The notes: generated by a model from the sequence alone, not told the origin. Positions 10,830-20,216 are shown, counted from the stretch's first letter. The stretch: 64,000 bases of DNA from Acidobacteriota bacterium (GCA_013289685.1 JABCZL010000010.1:124001-188000); one strand, 5' to 3'. Program-made: numbers and translations.

Positions 10830-11459
10830 CTACTTGCTGTACAACTCAACAATCAACTGCTCGTTGACCGGCAGCTGAATATCTTCGCGCTTGGGCAGCG
10901 AAAGCACTTTCGCCTTGTAATTGTCGCGGTCAACTTCCAGCCAGCTCACTGTCGTGCCATGGCTGGCAAACTCCTTCGCCAGTTCAAGCACGGTGAGCTT
11001 CTTGCTCTTCTCGCGGATCGCGATCTCTTCGCCCGCGCTCACTTCATACGAAGGAATGTTGACCTTGCGATTATCCACGGCCACGTGCCCGTGACGCACC
11101 AATTGGCGCGCCTGGCGCCGCGATTGGGCGAATCCCAGGCGGTAGACCACGTTATCCAGACGGCGTTCGAGCTGCTGCAGCAACTTCTCGCCGGTCACGC
11201 CCTGCGAGCGCGCGGCCTTCTCAAAGTAGTTGCGGAACTGGCCTTCTTGCGTGAAGTAAATGCGCTTGGCTTTCTGCTTCTCGCGCAACTGCAGGCCGTA
11301 GCCAACAATCTTGGCCTTGCGGTCCTTGCCATGTTGTCCGGGAGCGAAGTTGCGCTTCTCGATGGGACACTTGTCGCTGAAGCACTTTGCGCCTTTGAGG
11401 AACAACTTCATGCCCTCGCGGCGGCATAGACGGCAGACTGCATCGGTGTAACGTGCCAA
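10830..11459 (-). CDS. rpsD: 30S ribosomal protein S4
   Basis: Primary 16S-binding protein that nucleates 30S assembly. 209 residues. Four Cys at about 9, 12, 26 and 31 (CRLC and CFSDKC) mark the zinc-binding type of S4. The S4 RNA-binding domain spans about 98-160, with [29 protein letters not shown]. It lies in rpsM-rpsK-rpsD-rpoA order; in enterobacteria S4 represses this operon, but no equivalent operator was identified here. Confidence 0.98.
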   Translation of the reverse strand: MARYTDAVCRLCRREGMKLFLKGAKCFSDKCPIEKRNFAPGQHGKDRKAKIVGYGLQLREKQKAKRIYFTQEGQFRNYFEKAARSQGVTGEKLLQQLERRLDNVVYRLGFAQSRRQARQLVRHGHVAVDNRKVNIPSYEVSAGEEIAIREKSKKLTVLELAKEFASHGTTVSWLEVDRDNYKAKVLSLPKREDIQLPVNEQLIVELYSK

Positions 11460-11519
11460 GTTTCTTCTCCTTTAGATGACCGGTTTACGGGTTTGGCTTC
11501 ACCCTTCCTCCCGGACAAA

Positions 11520-11590
11520 GCTTCTAGCTTCTAGCGACTAGCTCAAGCAACCCCAAATGCGGTTTGGCTGGAAGCTAGGAGCTAGCAGCT
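11520..11590. repeat. Period-7 inverted array, rpsD-rpsK spacer
   Basis: CTTCTAG CTTCTAG CGACTAG units face AAGCTAG GAGCTAG CAGCT units around a central ~25-base loop. Same architecture as the other superoperon spacers. Confidence 0.8.
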
Positions 11591-11597
11591 GTTTTTC

Positions 11598-12035
11598 TTA
11601 CACTCTGCGGCGCTTCGGCGGACGGCAGCCGTTGTGCGGAATCGGCGTGACGTCGCGAATCGAACGCACTTCAATTCCTGACGCAGCCAACGCGCGGACC
11701 GCCGATTCGCGACCGGAACCCGGACCGCTGACGCGCACATCCACGCTGCGCACTCCGTGATCCCGCGCCATGTTCGCGGCATTCGACGCGGCCTGCTGGG
11801 CGGCAAAGGGCGTGCCCTTGCGCGATCCACGGAAGCCGAGCGATCCCGAACTCTTCCACGACAGAACGTTGCCGTTCATGTCGGTGATGGTCACAATGGT
11901 GTTATTGAAGGACGCCTGCACGTAGCACAGCCCATGCGGCACGTGCTTGCGTTCCTTCTTCTTGAAGGTTTTCTTCTTGCCTTTTTTCTCCGGCGCGGCT
12001 GTCGTTGCGCCGCCCGCTGCTGCTGGTTTTGCCAT
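11598..12035 (-). CDS. rpsK: 30S ribosomal protein S11
   Basis: S11 lies in the 30S platform near the mRNA exit. 145 residues. The first ~25 residues are a basic Ala/Lys extension (MAKPAAAGG.. [11 protein letters not shown]). The core follows with [36 protein letters not shown] and the C-terminal [12 protein letters not shown] motif. The size is typical apart from the N-terminal extension. It lies between rpsM and rpsD with a period-7 array on either side. Confidence 0.97.
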   Translation of the reverse strand: MAKPAAAGGATTAAPEKKGKKKTFKKKERKHVPHGLCYVQASFNNTIVTITDMNGNVLSWKSSGSLGFRGSRKGTPFAAQQAASNAANMARDHGVRSVDVRVSGPGSGRESAVRALAASGIEVRSIRDVTPIPHNGCRPPKRRRV

Positions 12036-12040
12036 GAAAT

Positions 12041-12086
12041 AGCTCCTAGCTCTTAGCTTCTAGCTAGGAGCTAGAAGCTAGAAGCT
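12041..12086. repeat. Period-7 inverted array, rpsK-rpsM spacer
   Basis: TAGCTCC TAGCTCT TAGCTTC TAGCTAG runs directly into its near complement AGCTAGAAGCTAGAAGCT, giving a nearly perfect hairpin that occupies the spacer. Confidence 0.88.
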
Positions 12087-12090
12087 GTTC

Positions 12091-12477
12091 TTACGTCTTC
12101 GACGTCGCCTTCTTCTTCTGCGCGACCGTTCCCTTGCGCGGACCCTTACGGGTACGGGCATTCGTATGGGTGCGCTGGCCGCGGACCGGCAGGTTGCGGC
12201 GGTGGCGGAATCCGCGATAGGAACCGATTTCGATGAGACGCTTGATGTTCATCGAAACTTCCTTGCGCAGATCGCCTTCCACCAGGCCTTCGCCCTCAAT
12301 GACCGTGCGGATGCGGTTGACCTCTTCTTCGCTCAGGTCTTGCACCTTCTTCATCGGGTCGACCTTGGCCTCGTCGCACAGACGGCTGGCGCGCGGATGC
12401 CCGATGCCGTAGATATACGTCAACGCGATATTAATGTGCTTCTGGCGCGGAAGATCGACGCCTGCAATACGTGCCAT
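12091..12477 (-). CDS. rpsM: 30S ribosomal protein S13
   Basis: S13 of the 30S head contacts P-site tRNA and the 50S subunit through bridge B1. 128 residues starting [26 protein letters not shown], with the helix-two-turn-helix region. The signature [28 protein letters not shown] is near the end, followed by a Lys-rich tail. Normal length for the family. It lies downstream of rpmJ in the standard alpha-operon order. Confidence 0.98.
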   Translation of the reverse strand: MARIAGVDLPRQKHINIALTYIYGIGHPRASRLCDEAKVDPMKKVQDLSEEEVNRIRTVIEGEGLVEGDLRKEVSMNIKRLIEIGSYRGFRHRRNLPVRGQRTHTNARTRKGPRKGTVAQKKKATSKT

Positions 12478-12512
12478 TTCTTTTTACCTCGGCGGCTGTG
12501 CCGTAAATTGAG

Positions 12513-12571
12513 GGCTCTTGGCTGTTAGCTTTTGGCTTTTAGCTAAGAGCCAAAAGCCAAAGGCCAAAAGC
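12513..12571. repeat. Period-7 inverted array, rpmJ-rpsM spacer
   Basis: GGCTCTT GGCTGTT AGCTTTT GGCTTTT faces AGAGCCA AAAGCCA AAGGCCA AAAGC. A long hairpin ends three bases before the rpmJ stop codon. Confidence 0.88.
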
Positions 12572-12574
12572 TTC

Positions 12575-12688
12575 TTACCCCTGGCGCTGTTTATGTTTCG
12601 AGTTGACGCAAATCACCCGCACCACACCCTTGCGGTGGATGACCTTGCACTTGTCGCAAATCTTCTTTACCGATGCTCGTACTTTCAT
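12575..12688 (-). CDS. rpmJ: 50S ribosomal protein L36
   Basis: A 37-residue gene read directly from the minus strand: [20 protein letters not shown] at the start, ending NSKHKQRQG. Cys11, Cys14, Cys27 and His32 form the zinc ribbon of the classical L36 (C+) form. It occupies its usual place between infA and rpsM. It is short enough to be missed by length-filtered gene finding. Confidence 0.97.
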   Translation of the reverse strand: MKVRASVKKICDKCKVIHRKGVVRVICVNSKHKQRQG

Positions 12689-12734
12689 AACCCAGCCTTC
12701 AGCTGTCAGCCATCAGCCGCCAGCAAACCAAAAA

Positions 12735-12953
12735 TCACTTGTAGCGATAGACAATCCGTCCGCGATTCAGGTCGTACGGCGAAAGCTCCACCGCGACCTT
12801 GTCCCCAGGCAGAATGCGAATAAAATTCTTGCGCATCTTGCCGGAAACATGCGCCAGCACCTGGTGTTTGTTTTCCAGTTCCACCCGGAACATGGCATTG
12901 GGCAGGGGCTCCAGCACCACCGCCATCACTTCAATCGCGTCTTCTTTGCTCAT
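12735..12953 (-). CDS. infA: Translation initiation factor IF-1
   Basis: 72 residues forming one S1-like OB fold that occupies the 30S A site during initiation. Characteristic segments are [45 protein letters not shown] and the C-terminal [16 protein letters not shown]. Exact family length. Position between map and rpmJ is conserved. Confidence 0.98.
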   Translation of the reverse strand: MSKEDAIEVMAVVLEPLPNAMFRVELENKHQVLAHVSGKMRKNFIRILPGDKVAVELSPYDLNRGRIVYRYK

Positions 12954-12974
12954 TCGCTCCTAGCTTTTAGCTGT

Positions 12975-13727
12975 CTACTGCGTCAAAATCACCGGACCAT
13001 CTTTCGTCACCGCGACGCAATGTTCGAAGTGTGCGCTGAAACTGCCGTCAGCGGTAACCGCCGTCCACTTGTCGCCCAGCACTCGCGTTTCGGGCTTGCC
13101 GTAATTCACCATCGGCTCAATCGCGATCACCATGCCCTCACGCAATTTGGCGCCATGCCCTCGCGCCCCGAAGTTCGGAACCTGCGGCTCTTCGTGCAAC
13201 TTCGTCCCAATCCCGTGCCCCACGAACTCACGTACCACGCTGAACCCCGCGGCTTCCACGTGCTCCTGCACCGCCGCCCCGACATCGCCCACCGAGTTGC
13301 CGATCCGCGCCTGCGCAATGCCCCGATACAGCGACGCTTCGGTGACTTCCAGCAACTTCTGCAACTCCGGCTTCAGCCCGTTGCCCACCGGAACCGTAAT
13401 CGCCGCATCGCCGTAGTACCCATCGAGCACGACCCCGCAGTCAATCGAAACGATGTCGCCCTCCTGCAGCACCCGTTTTTCCGACGGGATGCCGTGCACA
13501 ATCTCTTCATTCACCGACGTGCACAACACGCAGGGATAATCGTAGTACCCCTTGAACGCCGGCTTGGCCCCGAGTTCCCTGATCTTCTTATCGGCGGCGC
13601 GCTCCAGGTCCATGGTGGTGACACCCGGCGCTACCAGCGTTCTGACCTGGTCGAGAACCTGGCGTACGATGCGGCCGCTATGCCGCATCTTCTCTATCTC
13701 CGCCGATGATTTACACACAATCGCCAT
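12975..13727 (-). CDS. map: Methionine aminopeptidase, type I
   Basis: Removes the N-terminal Met from nascent proteins with a small second residue. 250 residues. The five metal ligands of the pita-bread fold are visible: Asp in SIDCGVVLDGYYGDAA (two), His in VGHGIG, Glu in IAIEPM and Glu in AHFEHCVAV. The substrate His lies in EEIVHGIPS. There is no N-terminal zinc extension, so it is a type Ia enzyme. It follows adk, as in many spc operons. Confidence 0.97.
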   Translation of the reverse strand: MAIVCKSSAEIEKMRHSGRIVRQVLDQVRTLVAPGVTTMDLERAADKKIRELGAKPAFKGYYDYPCVLCTSVNEEIVHGIPSEKRVLQEGDIVSIDCGVVLDGYYGDAAITVPVGNGLKPELQKLLEVTEASLYRGIAQARIGNSVGDVGAAVQEHVEAAGFSVVREFVGHGIGTKLHEEPQVPNFGARGHGAKLREGMVIAIEPMVNYGKPETRVLGDKWTAVTADGSFSAHFEHCVAVTKDGPVILTQ

Positions 13728-13748
13728 TCTTCATTCTTGCGCGCGATT

Positions 13749-13782
13749 CTTACGCGCGGCCCTTACGCGCAGCCCTTACGCA
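13749..13782. repeat. 13-bp tandem repeat overlapping the adk stop
   Basis: TTACGCGCGGCCC, TTACGCGCAGCCC and TTACGC follow one another in the map-adk spacer. The last unit overlaps the adk stop codon (TTA at 13776-13778). So this array touches the coding end. Confidence 0.7.
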
Positions 13783-14477
13783 TGATGATCTTCCAAGACC
13801 TTGAAAATCTGCTCCGTAACATCGTCCATCGGCAGATCTCCATTCACCGAGATCAATCTGCCGGTGCGCTGGTAGTAGTCCGCCACCGGACGAGTCTGCT
13901 CCTGGTATGCCGTGAGTCTGGGCTGAAGCACTTCCAACCGGTCGTCATTGCGGGTCACCAGCTTATCCCCGGTTACGTCGCAGATTTCATCCACGCGGGG
14001 CGGCTGGAAGTGGACGTTATAAATCCGTCCACAGGTGGGACAAGAACGGCGTCCAGTGATCCGGAGCAATAGCTGATTATAGTCCACGTCCAGGCGGATC
14101 ACAATTGGCCAGGCCCGGGTGGGACGCGAATTGTCAAAGAGCTCATGTTCCAGCAGCGCATCGAGCCATCCGGCCTGGGCTGCAGTCCGGGGAAACCCGT
14201 CCAGAATGTAGCCGCGCTTGCAGTCCGGCTGCATCAGCCGTTCCCGGACCATGACGCAAACCAGATCGTCCGAAACCAGTTCCCCCCGCGCCATCACCGC
14301 TTTGGCGACGACGCCGAGTTCCGTCCCGCGGGCCACGTTCTCCCGCAGAAGATCTCCCGTCGACACCTGGGGAATCCCATAGCGCTCCATGATGCGCTTG
14401 GCCTGCGTGCCTTTTCCGGCACCCGGCGGCCCGAGCAACACTACGGGACCTATTTCACGCGAGGTTTCCTGCGCCAT
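13776..14477 (-). CDS. adk: Adenylate kinase
   Basis: Converts ATP and AMP to two ADP. 233 residues with Walker A GPPGAGKGTQAK near residue 16. The AMP-binding segment is STGDLLRE and the core motif is GYILDGFPRTAAQA. The long LID domain contains CPTCGRIYN and EICDVTGD, consistent with the metal-binding LID type. A ~10-residue N-terminal leader precedes the first strand. It lies between secY and map. Confidence 0.97.
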   Translation of the reverse strand: MAQETSREIGPVVLLGPPGAGKGTQAKRIMERYGIPQVSTGDLLRENVARGTELGVVAKAVMARGELVSDDLVCVMVRERLMQPDCKRGYILDGFPRTAAQAGWLDALLEHELFDNSRPTRAWPIVIRLDVDYNQLLLRITGRRSCPTCGRIYNVHFQPPRVDEICDVTGDKLVTRNDDRLEVLQPRLTAYQEQTRPVADYYQRTGRLISVNGDLPMDDVTEQIFKVLEDHHA

Positions 14478-14575
14478 CGGCTTGGCCCAAGCCTCCCGAG
14501 CTCAGTCTCCCCGGCGCCCCAAAAACAAGCCGAGGTGCAGCAACCCCCACCACGTGCAAAAATCCCACCCGCCAA

Positions 14576-15964
14576 CTACCAGGTGCGGCGGCCGCGAATG
14601 CGTCCACTGCGCGGCGTAAATCCGTCGTAGTGGCGCATGATCAACTGCGCCTCGATTTGGGTGACCGTATCCATGGCCACGCCCACCACGATTAGCAGCG
14701 ACGTTCCGCCAAAGTAAAAGCTCACACCCAAACCGTTCGTCACCCAGTTCGGCAGCGCTTCGAAGAACCTTCCAAACACCCAGGGCAGATGGTTAAGGTG
14801 AATGCCGGTAATCATCCACTCTGGAATGAACGAAATCAGGATCAGGTACAGCGCGCCCACCAGCGTAATCCGGGTGAGCACTTCATTGATGAAATCCGCG
14901 GTGCGTTTCCCGGGACGTATCCCCGGAATAAATCCGCCGTACTTCCGCATGTTGTCGGCAACTTCGCTGGGATTGAAAACGATGGACACGTAAAAATACG
15001 CGAAGAAAATAATGCCGACCGCATAGAGCAGCGTATACAGCGGCTCTCCCCAACCCAGCAGCCGGATCAGATCTCCGAAATAGCGGCTGTTGCGCAGCCC
15101 ATACCCGACGGTCTGCGGCAACGTCAAGATCGAAGAAGCGAAGATCACCGGCATCACGCCGCCCGCGTTCACGCGCAGCGGCAGGTGCGTCGACTGCCCG
15201 CCCATCACCTTGCGCCCGACCACACGTTTGGCGTATTGCACCGGAATTCGCCGCTCGCTTCGTTCGACATAAACGATGAACGCCACCACCGCAACCATGA
15301 AGATGATCAGGAACACCATCAGGGGGAACGTCATCGCGCCCCAGGCGGCGTTTTTGGCCTTCTCGATCAGATCCACTACGCCGCGCGGCAGGCCGGTCAC
15401 AATTCCGGCGAAAATCAGCAGCGACATTCCATTGCCGACGCCGCGCTCAGTGATCTGCTCGCCCAGCCACATGATGAACGCGCTGCCCGTGGTCAGGGTC
15501 AGCATGGTCATGAGCTTGAATTTCCACCCTGGGTTGAGCGCGTAGCCGCCCTTCTCCAAGCCGTACGCGATGCCGAGCGATTGCACCGAGCTCAGAATCA
15601 CCGTAATGTATCGCGTCCACTGCGTGATCTTCTTGCGCCCGAGTTCGCCTTCCTTCTGCAATTTCGCCAGCGGCTCATACACCACCGTCAGCAACTGCAG
15701 AATGATCGATGCCGTGATGTACGGCATGATCCCCAGGGCAAAAATCGTCATCTTGCGTAACTGGCCGCCGGAGAACAGATCGACGAATCCCAGCAGCGAA
15801 CCGCTCGTGCTGCCCTGGGTAAAGAAACTTTCCAGCTTGGCGGTATCGATTCCCGGCGTCGGAAGGTGTCCGCCTAACCGGTACACGAACAGCATTCCTA
15901 GAGTGAACAGGATGCGTTTGCGCAGGTCGGGAATCCGGAAGATATTCGCCAGTTTGTCGAACAT
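14576..15964 (-). CDS. secY: Protein translocase subunit SecY
   Basis: Central channel of the Sec translocon. 462 residues with about ten membrane segments. Family signatures are LGMLFVYRLGGHLPTPGI at the first membrane segment, ALGIMPYITASIILQLL near residue 75 and the YAKRVVGRKVMGGQSTHLPLRVN loop. RPGKRTADFI lies later. The start ATG overlaps the rplO stop in TAATG, so the two are translationally coupled. This contrasts with the long spacers elsewhere in the operon. Confidence 0.98.
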   Translation of the reverse strand: MFDKLANIFRIPDLRKRILFTLGMLFVYRLGGHLPTPGIDTAKLESFFTQGSTSGSLLGFVDLFSGGQLRKMTIFALGIMPYITASIILQLLTVVYEPLAKLQKEGELGRKKITQWTRYITVILSSVQSLGIAYGLEKGGYALNPGWKFKLMTMLTLTTGSAFIMWLGEQITERGVGNGMSLLIFAGIVTGLPRGVVDLIEKAKNAAWGAMTFPLMVFLIIFMVAVVAFIVYVERSERRIPVQYAKRVVGRKVMGGQSTHLPLRVNAGGVMPVIFASSILTLPQTVGYGLRNSRYFGDLIRLLGWGEPLYTLLYAVGIIFFAYFYVSIVFNPSEVADNMRKYGGFIPGIRPGKRTADFINEVLTRITLVGALYLILISFIPEWMITGIHLNHLPWVFGRFFEALPNWVTNGLGVSFYFGGTSLLIVVGVAMDTVTQIEAQLIMRHYDGFTPRSGRIRGRRTW

Positions 15965-16452
15965 TACTGCCCTGCCTTCACTGCCGGCTTTACGGCCGCT
16001 TTCACTGATAAGACCTCAACCTTGCCGCCCGCCTTGGTGATTTTTTCCTGGGCCGACTTCGAAAACTTGTGCGCGTGCACCGTGAGCGCGACCTTCAACT
16101 CGCCGTCGCCCAGAATCTTCACCGGATGCTTGGTCTTGATTACTCCGGCCTTGCGCAGGACTTCGGGAGTAATGGGCTCTCCATGAAAAGACTCGCCCAT
16201 TTCCACCAGCCGCTCCAGGCTCACGATGTTGAATTCCTTGCGAAAAATATTGGTGAAGCCGCGCTTCGGCATGCGCCGGTGCAGGGGCATCTGGCCGCCT
16301 TCAAAGCCGCGGATCATGCGCGACCCGGTGCGCGAACGCTGCCCCTTGTGTCCACGGGTCGACGTCTTGCCCATGCCGGAGCCCATACCGCGCCCCACGC
16401 GCTTGCGCTTTTCCGTCGCCTTCTTCGGTGCTCGAATATTCGATAAATTCAT
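15964..16452 (-). CDS. rplO: 50S ribosomal protein L15
   Basis: Late-assembly 50S protein. 162 residues: MNLSNIRAPKKATEKRKRVGRGMGSGMGKTS with the Gly/Lys-rich N-terminal extension. The signature GFEGGQMPLHRRMPKRGF follows, then the globular domain with VEVLS near the end. It couples to secY by a one-base overlap. Confidence 0.97.
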   Translation of the reverse strand: MNLSNIRAPKKATEKRKRVGRGMGSGMGKTSTRGHKGQRSRTGSRMIRGFEGGQMPLHRRMPKRGFTNIFRKEFNIVSLERLVEMGESFHGEPITPEVLRKAGVIKTKHPVKILGDGELKVALTVHAHKFSKSAQEKITKAGGKVEVLSVKAAVKPAVKAGQ

Positions 16453-16458
16453 AAAGTA

Positions 16459-16532
16459 AGCTCTCAGCTTTCAGCCGTCAGCTTTCAGCCACGGCGCTTT
16501 ACGCTGAGGGCTGATAGCTGAAAGCTGATAGC
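16459..16532. repeat. Period-7 inverted array, rpmD-rplO spacer
   Basis: CAGCTTT CAGCCGT CAGCTTT CAGCC faces GCTGAGG GCTGATA GCTGAAA GCTGATA, ending two bases before the rpmD stop. Confidence 0.85.
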
Positions 16533-16533
16533 G

Positions 16534-16737
16534 CTATTCCACAAACTCCACCAGATGCGGCACCTTCGCCACCATCCCTCGGATGGCGTTAGTATCGGGC
16601 CGCTCAATCACTTGATTCAGCCGCGTGAATCCCAGCCCCTTGATCACCAGCTTCTGTTTCACCGGGGCACAGATAGCGGAGCGCACCCACTTCAGGTGAA
16701 CCTTCCCGCTGATCGCACTCGTTTTCTTCGCCGTCAT
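16534..16737 (-). CDS. rpmD: 50S ribosomal protein L30
   Basis: 67 residues. VHLKWVRSAICAPVKQKLVIKGLGF is followed by NQVIERPDTNAIRGMVAKVPHLVEFVE, the normal bacterial L30 pattern. The short N-terminal MTAKKTSAISG precedes the first strand. Its spacer to rpsE (16738-16829) lacks the tandem-array structure seen in most neighbours. Confidence 0.95.
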   Translation of the reverse strand: MTAKKTSAISGKVHLKWVRSAICAPVKQKLVIKGLGFTRLNQVIERPDTNAIRGMVAKVPHLVEFVE

Positions 16738-16829
16738 TGCATGAACCTCAATGTCCTGTGGAAGGGCGCGACTTCAGTCACGCCGTCCCGAAACCATAAT
16801 TGAATAGGCTTTAGCCTCTGCGGGCAGCC

Positions 16830-17339
16830 TTACAATTCTTGCGCCGTCTTGCCCCGCATCGCCGCCACACCTTCACGCGTCTTGAGTTGTTTCAGCGCGT
16901 CGAAGGTCGCCTTGATCACGTTGTGCGGGTTGGTGGTGCCAATCGATTTCGTCAGCACGTTCTGCACGCCCACCGACGTCATCACCGCACGCACCGCGCC
17001 GCCCGCAATTACGCCCGTGCCTTCCGGCGCCGGCTTCAGCAGCACCTTGCCCGACCCGTAACGCCCGAGCACGAGATGCGCAATGCTGGTCTGCGTCAGG
17101 TTGACCTTGATCAGATTCTTCTTGGCCGACTCGATTCCCTTGCGAATGGCCTGCGGAACTTCCTTGGCCTTTCCGGAACCGTAGCCCACCACTCCCGCCG
17201 AGGGATCGCCGACCACGACCAGCGCGGCAAACGAAAGATTCTTGCCGCCCTTCACCACCTTGGTCACGCGGTTGATGGCCACCACCTGGTCTTTCAACTG
17301 GAACGAACCCGCATCAAGTTTCTTGATCAATGTTGGCAT
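16830..17339 (-). CDS. rpsE: 30S ribosomal protein S5
   Basis: S5 lines the mRNA entry channel and influences decoding accuracy. 169 residues. The dsRNA-binding-like domain shows [26 protein letters not shown] and [19 protein letters not shown]. The second domain has [21 protein letters not shown] and [18 protein letters not shown]. Normal size and order (rplR-rpsE-rpmD). Confidence 0.98.
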   Translation of the reverse strand: MPTLIKKLDAGSFQLKDQVVAINRVTKVVKGGKNLSFAALVVVGDPSAGVVGYGSGKAKEVPQAIRKGIESAKKNLIKVNLTQTSIAHLVLGRYGSGKVLLKPAPEGTGVIAGGAVRAVMTSVGVQNVLTKSIGTTNPHNVIKATFDALKQLKTREGVAAMRGKTAQEL

Positions 17340-17348
17340 TTATAAACC

Positions 17349-17423
17349 TAGCCTTTGGCTGTTAGCTCTTGGCTCTTGGCTTTTTCGCTCTGGCCAACAG
17401 CCAAGAGCCAAAAGCCAACAGCG
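17349..17423. repeat. Period-7 inverted array, rplR-rpsE spacer
   Basis: GGCTGTT AGCTCTT GGCTCTT GGCTTTT faces GCCAACA GCCAAGA GCCAAAA GCCAACA GC. A clear heptad array with complementary arms. Confidence 0.88.
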
Positions 17424-17427
17424 ATTT

Positions 17428-17793
17428 TCAAAACTGCAATCCCGCTTCGCGTGCCGCGTCGGCCAAGGCCTTCACGCGCCCGTGATAAATGTAGCCGCCA
17501 CGGTCGAACACGACCTTGGTCACGCCCTTGGCCTTGGCCCGCTCGGCAATGGTCTTGCCCACGATCTTCGCCGAGGCCACGTTGCCCCCGGTGCTCCGGG
17601 CGTCCTTCTTGCCTTCGGCCGTGCTGGCGGAGACCAGCGTCTTGCCGTGCAGATCGTCGATGACCTGCACGTAAATGTGATTCAGCGAACGGTACACGTT
17701 GAGCCGCGGGCGCTCCGCGGTCCCCTGCATCTTCTTGCGAATGCGGTCGTGTACATGCCCGCGCTTCTCGTTCTTCGTGACTCTTGTCAGCAT
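17428..17793 (-). CDS. rplR: 50S ribosomal protein L18
   Basis: 5S-rRNA binding protein of the central protuberance. 121 residues with [39 protein letters not shown] and the C-terminal [26 protein letters not shown]. Complete and of normal size. Order rplF-rplR-rpsE is standard. Confidence 0.97.
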   Translation of the reverse strand: MLTRVTKNEKRGHVHDRIRKKMQGTAERPRLNVYRSLNHIYVQVIDDLHGKTLVSASTAEGKKDARSTGGNVASAKIVGKTIAERAKAKGVTKVVFDRGGYIYHGRVKALADAAREAGLQF

Positions 17794-17799
17794 GAAATC

Positions 17800-17918
17800 T
17801 GTCCTTGGTCGTTAGTCCTTGGTCGTTAGCCAAAGACTCCCGACAATTGCAAAATCCTCAAGTCGCGCATTGCTGCCGGAAGCCGCCTGACTCCGCTAAC
17901 GACCAACGGCTAACGACG
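17800..17918. repeat. Period-7 inverted array, rplF-rplR spacer
   Basis: GTCCTTG GTCGTTA GTCCTTG GTCGTTA (from 17800) faces GCTAACGACCAACGGCTAACGAC (17894-17916) across an ~80-base loop. Confidence 0.8.
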
Positions 17919-17920
17919 GT

Positions 17921-18460
17921 TTATTTCGCTCCGGTCTTTCCGACCTTCTTCTTCAGACGCTCGCCGGCATAGCGCACGCCCTTGTTCTTATACGGATCGG
18001 GCGGACGCAGCGAGCGCATTTCCGCCGCGACCTGTCCCACCTTCTGCCGGTCGATACCCGTCAGCGCGATCTTGGTCTGCTTGGGATCCACCGCCGCATC
18101 CACGCCCGTCGGCAACGGATATTCAATGGGATGCGAATATCCCAGGTTGAACACCACCATCGACTTGCCCTTCATTTCGGCGCGGTAGCCGATGCCGACG
18201 ATTTCCAGTTCGCGCGTCCAGCCCTTGGTCACACCCTCGACCGCATTGTTGACCAGAGCTCGAGCCAGTCCGTGAAGCGCCGCCTGCGAATCGTTCTGGC
18301 GGATCGCGACGATGTTTCCGTCCTTCTGCTCGACCGTAATGCCGGCCGGCAGAGCCGTATCCAGCTTGCCCTTCGGCCCCTGCACCAGGACCGTGTTGCC
18401 TTCGACTTTGACCGTCACCCCTTTGGGGATCGGGATCGGCTTTTTTCCAATTCGTGACAT
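17921..18460 (-). CDS. rplF: 50S ribosomal protein L6
   Basis: L6 lies near the factor-binding site of the 50S subunit. 179 residues with [48 protein letters not shown] and the family's C-terminal signature [26 protein letters not shown]. Two repeated L6 folds, full length. Confidence 0.98.
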   Translation of the reverse strand: MSRIGKKPIPIPKGVTVKVEGNTVLVQGPKGKLDTALPAGITVEQKDGNIVAIRQNDSQAALHGLARALVNNAVEGVTKGWTRELEIVGIGYRAEMKGKSMVVFNLGYSHPIEYPLPTGVDAAVDPKQTKIALTGIDRQKVGQVAAEMRSLRPPDPYKNKGVRYAGERLKKKVGKTGAK

Positions 18461-18463
18461 AAG

Positions 18464-18588
18464 TGGCTCTTCGCTCTTGGCTTTTAGCTCTTGGCTAGAA
18501 TCTCTTGTTCTCTACGGCCATTCCTGCTACCGGCCGTTCTTCCTTACCGGCTCCAAGCTAATAGCCAAAGGCCAAGAGCCAAGAGCGA
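18464..18588. repeat. Period-7 inverted array, rpsH-rplF spacer
   Basis: GGCTCTT CGCTCTT GGCTTTT AGCTCTT GGCTAG faces AAGCTAATAGCCAAAGGCC and AAGAGCC AAGAGCG, separated by an ~60-base loop. Confidence 0.8.
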
Positions 18589-18592
18589 TTGT

Positions 18593-18991
18593 CTAATAAA
18601 TCTGGCACAGCAGCTCGCCGCCCACGCCTTCCTTGCGGGCCTGGCGGCCGGTCATCACACCGCGCGGGGTGGTGAGGATGTTGATCCCCATGCCGCCCAG
18701 CACGCGCGGAATCTCGCTGCGCCGCACGTACACCCGGCAGCCGGGACGCGACACGCGCTCCACCTTCGAGATGGCCGCTTCGTTGTTGGCGCCGTACTTC
18801 AGATAAATCCGGATGACCTTGTGGCCTTCTTCTTCCGTCGGCTTGAAATTCGAGATGTAGCCCTCTTCCTTCAGAATGCGGGCGATCTCCAGCTTCAACC
18901 GCGAAGCCGGAATGTCCACCTTCTGGTGCCGGGCCTGGAGTGCGTTCCGCACTCGCGTCAGCATGTCTGCGACCGGATCGGTCAACCTCAT
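18593..18991 (-). CDS. rpsH: 30S ribosomal protein S8
   Basis: S8 binds the 16S central domain. In E. coli it represses the spc operon at the rplE start. 132 residues with MRLTDPVADMLTRVRNALQARH, SRPGCRVYVRRSEIPRVLGGMGI and TPRGVMTGRQARKEGVGGELLCQIY. Complete. No obvious S8 mimic site was recognised upstream of rplE, but this would need folding. Confidence 0.98.
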   Translation of the reverse strand: MRLTDPVADMLTRVRNALQARHQKVDIPASRLKLEIARILKEEGYISNFKPTEEEGHKVIRIYLKYGANNEAAISKVERVSRPGCRVYVRRSEIPRVLGGMGINILTTPRGVMTGRQARKEGVGGELLCQIY

Positions 18992-19060
18992 CGTTTGCTT
19001 CTCCTCTTGCCACCCGTTCGCTCCGCGTCAAGCGGAGAACCTGCGGCAGCACTAACTTCG

Positions 19061-19144
19061 GTCCATAGTCCTTAGCCGTTGGTCGTTAGCCATCCGGCTC
19101 GGTCGTTCGTCTTTGCCAACGACTAACGACGAGCGGCCAACGAC
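19061..19144. repeat. Period-7 inverted array, rpsN-rpsH spacer
   Basis: GTCCATAGTCCTTAGCC GTTGGTC GTTAGCC faces CCAACGACTAACGACGAGC and GGCCAACGACC. The array ends just before the rpsN stop. Confidence 0.8.
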
Positions 19145-19151
19145 CTGCTTC

Positions 19152-19367
19152 CTACCACGACGACTTCGAAACCCCTGGAATCTCCCCGCGCAGCGCGAGC
19201 TGGCGGAAGCACAAGCGGCAAATGCCGAACTTGCGCAGAAACGCGCGCGGCCGTCCGCAAAACTTGCAGCGGTTGTGCTTGCGCGTGGAAAATTTCGGCT
19301 TCTTCACGTCCTCGGGACGCTGGTGCAGCCCGACTCCGTCTTTAACCCGCTTTGCTGTCGTCGCCAT
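19152..19367 (-). CDS. rpsN: 30S ribosomal protein S14, zinc-binding type
   Basis: From the ATG at 19367 it is 71 residues. The end reads [20 protein letters not shown] followed by [18 protein letters not shown], with two CxxC pairs. This is the zinc-binding short form of S14. The open frame has an upstream TTG at 19376 that adds only three residues, so the ATG is chosen. It carries an extra ~10-15 N-terminal residues compared with the 61-residue type Z protein. Confidence 0.95.
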   Translation of the reverse strand: MATTAKRVKDGVGLHQRPEDVKKPKFSTRKHNRCKFCGRPRAFLRKFGICRLCFRQLALRGEIPGVSKSSW

Positions 19368-19425
19368 GTTTAGCAAGAACTCCTGACTTCCATCTCTTCA
19401 CAGTCTTTAACTTTGAAAATCCGCC

Positions 19426-20043
19426 TCACGCCCGGAACGGCATGCCCAGATGCTTCAACAGCGTCCGCGCCTGGTTGTCGTTCGCCGCCGTCGTCACAAT
19501 CGTGACGTTCATGCCCTTCTGCTTATCGACCTTCTCGTAGGAGATCTCCGGGAAAATCAGCTGGTCATGCAGCCCGAGCGTGAAGTTGCCGCGCCCGTCG
19601 AACGACTTGGTCGAAACTCCCTTGAAATCGCGCACTCGCGGCAGAACGATATTCACCAGCCGGTCCAGAAACTCATACATGCGGTCGCCGCGTAAAGTCA
19701 CCATCGCTCCGATCGACTGCCCCTGGCGCACTTTAAACGCCGCGATCGACTTCTTCGCCCGCGTCACCACCGGCTTCTGTCCGGTGATCTGTCCCAACTC
19801 GTTCACCGCCGGATCGAGCACTTTCGCGTTCTGCGTGGCTTCGCCGACGCCCATGTTCACGACGATTTTGTGCAGCCGCGGAACCGCCATCACGTTCTTC
19901 AGTTCCAGCTCTTTCAGTAGAGCCGGAGCCACTTCCTTGTCGAACTTCGAGCGCAGCCGCGGACGCTCCTTCGCGCTATGCCGCGCCTGGTCGGGAGCCT
20001 TCTGCTCTTGCGACGATTCTTTCTGCTTCTTGTCTTTTGCCAT
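19426..20043 (-). CDS. rplE: 50S ribosomal protein L5
   Basis: L5 binds 5S rRNA and contacts P-site tRNA. The ATG at 20043 is chosen because AAGGA lies 5 bases upstream; the frame also opens at a TTG three codons earlier. The first ~35 residues are a charged Lys/Gln/Glu extension. The core has [61 protein letters not shown] and the end [18 protein letters not shown]. Total 205 residues, against about 179 in E. coli. Confidence 0.97.
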   Translation of the reverse strand: MAKDKKQKESSQEQKAPDQARHSAKERPRLRSKFDKEVAPALLKELELKNVMAVPRLHKIVVNMGVGEATQNAKVLDPAVNELGQITGQKPVVTRAKKSIAAFKVRQGQSIGAMVTLRGDRMYEFLDRLVNIVLPRVRDFKGVSTKSFDGRGNFTLGLHDQLIFPEISYEKVDKQKGMNVTIVTTAANDNQARTLLKHLGMPFRA

Positions 20044-20080
20044 GTCCTTCAATCCTTCTCACGGTTTCGGGTTGCAGAAA

Positions 20081-20216
20081 GCTTTTGGCTCTTGGCTCTT
20101 GGCCTTTGGCTCTTAGCTCTTAACCTGCGTATACCGGTTCGTGAGACTTAATTTTCTATACGTACTGCCTGCACCATCGCCTTAAGCCAAAAGCCAATGG
20201 CCAAAAGCCAATAGCC
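20081..20216. repeat. Period-7 inverted array, rplX-rplE spacer
   Basis: GCTTTTG GCTCTTG GCTCTTG GCCTTTG GCTCTTA GCTCTTA (20081-20122) faces AGCCAAA AGCCAAT GGCCAAA AGCCAAT AGCC (20185-20215) across ~60 bases. Confidence 0.87.
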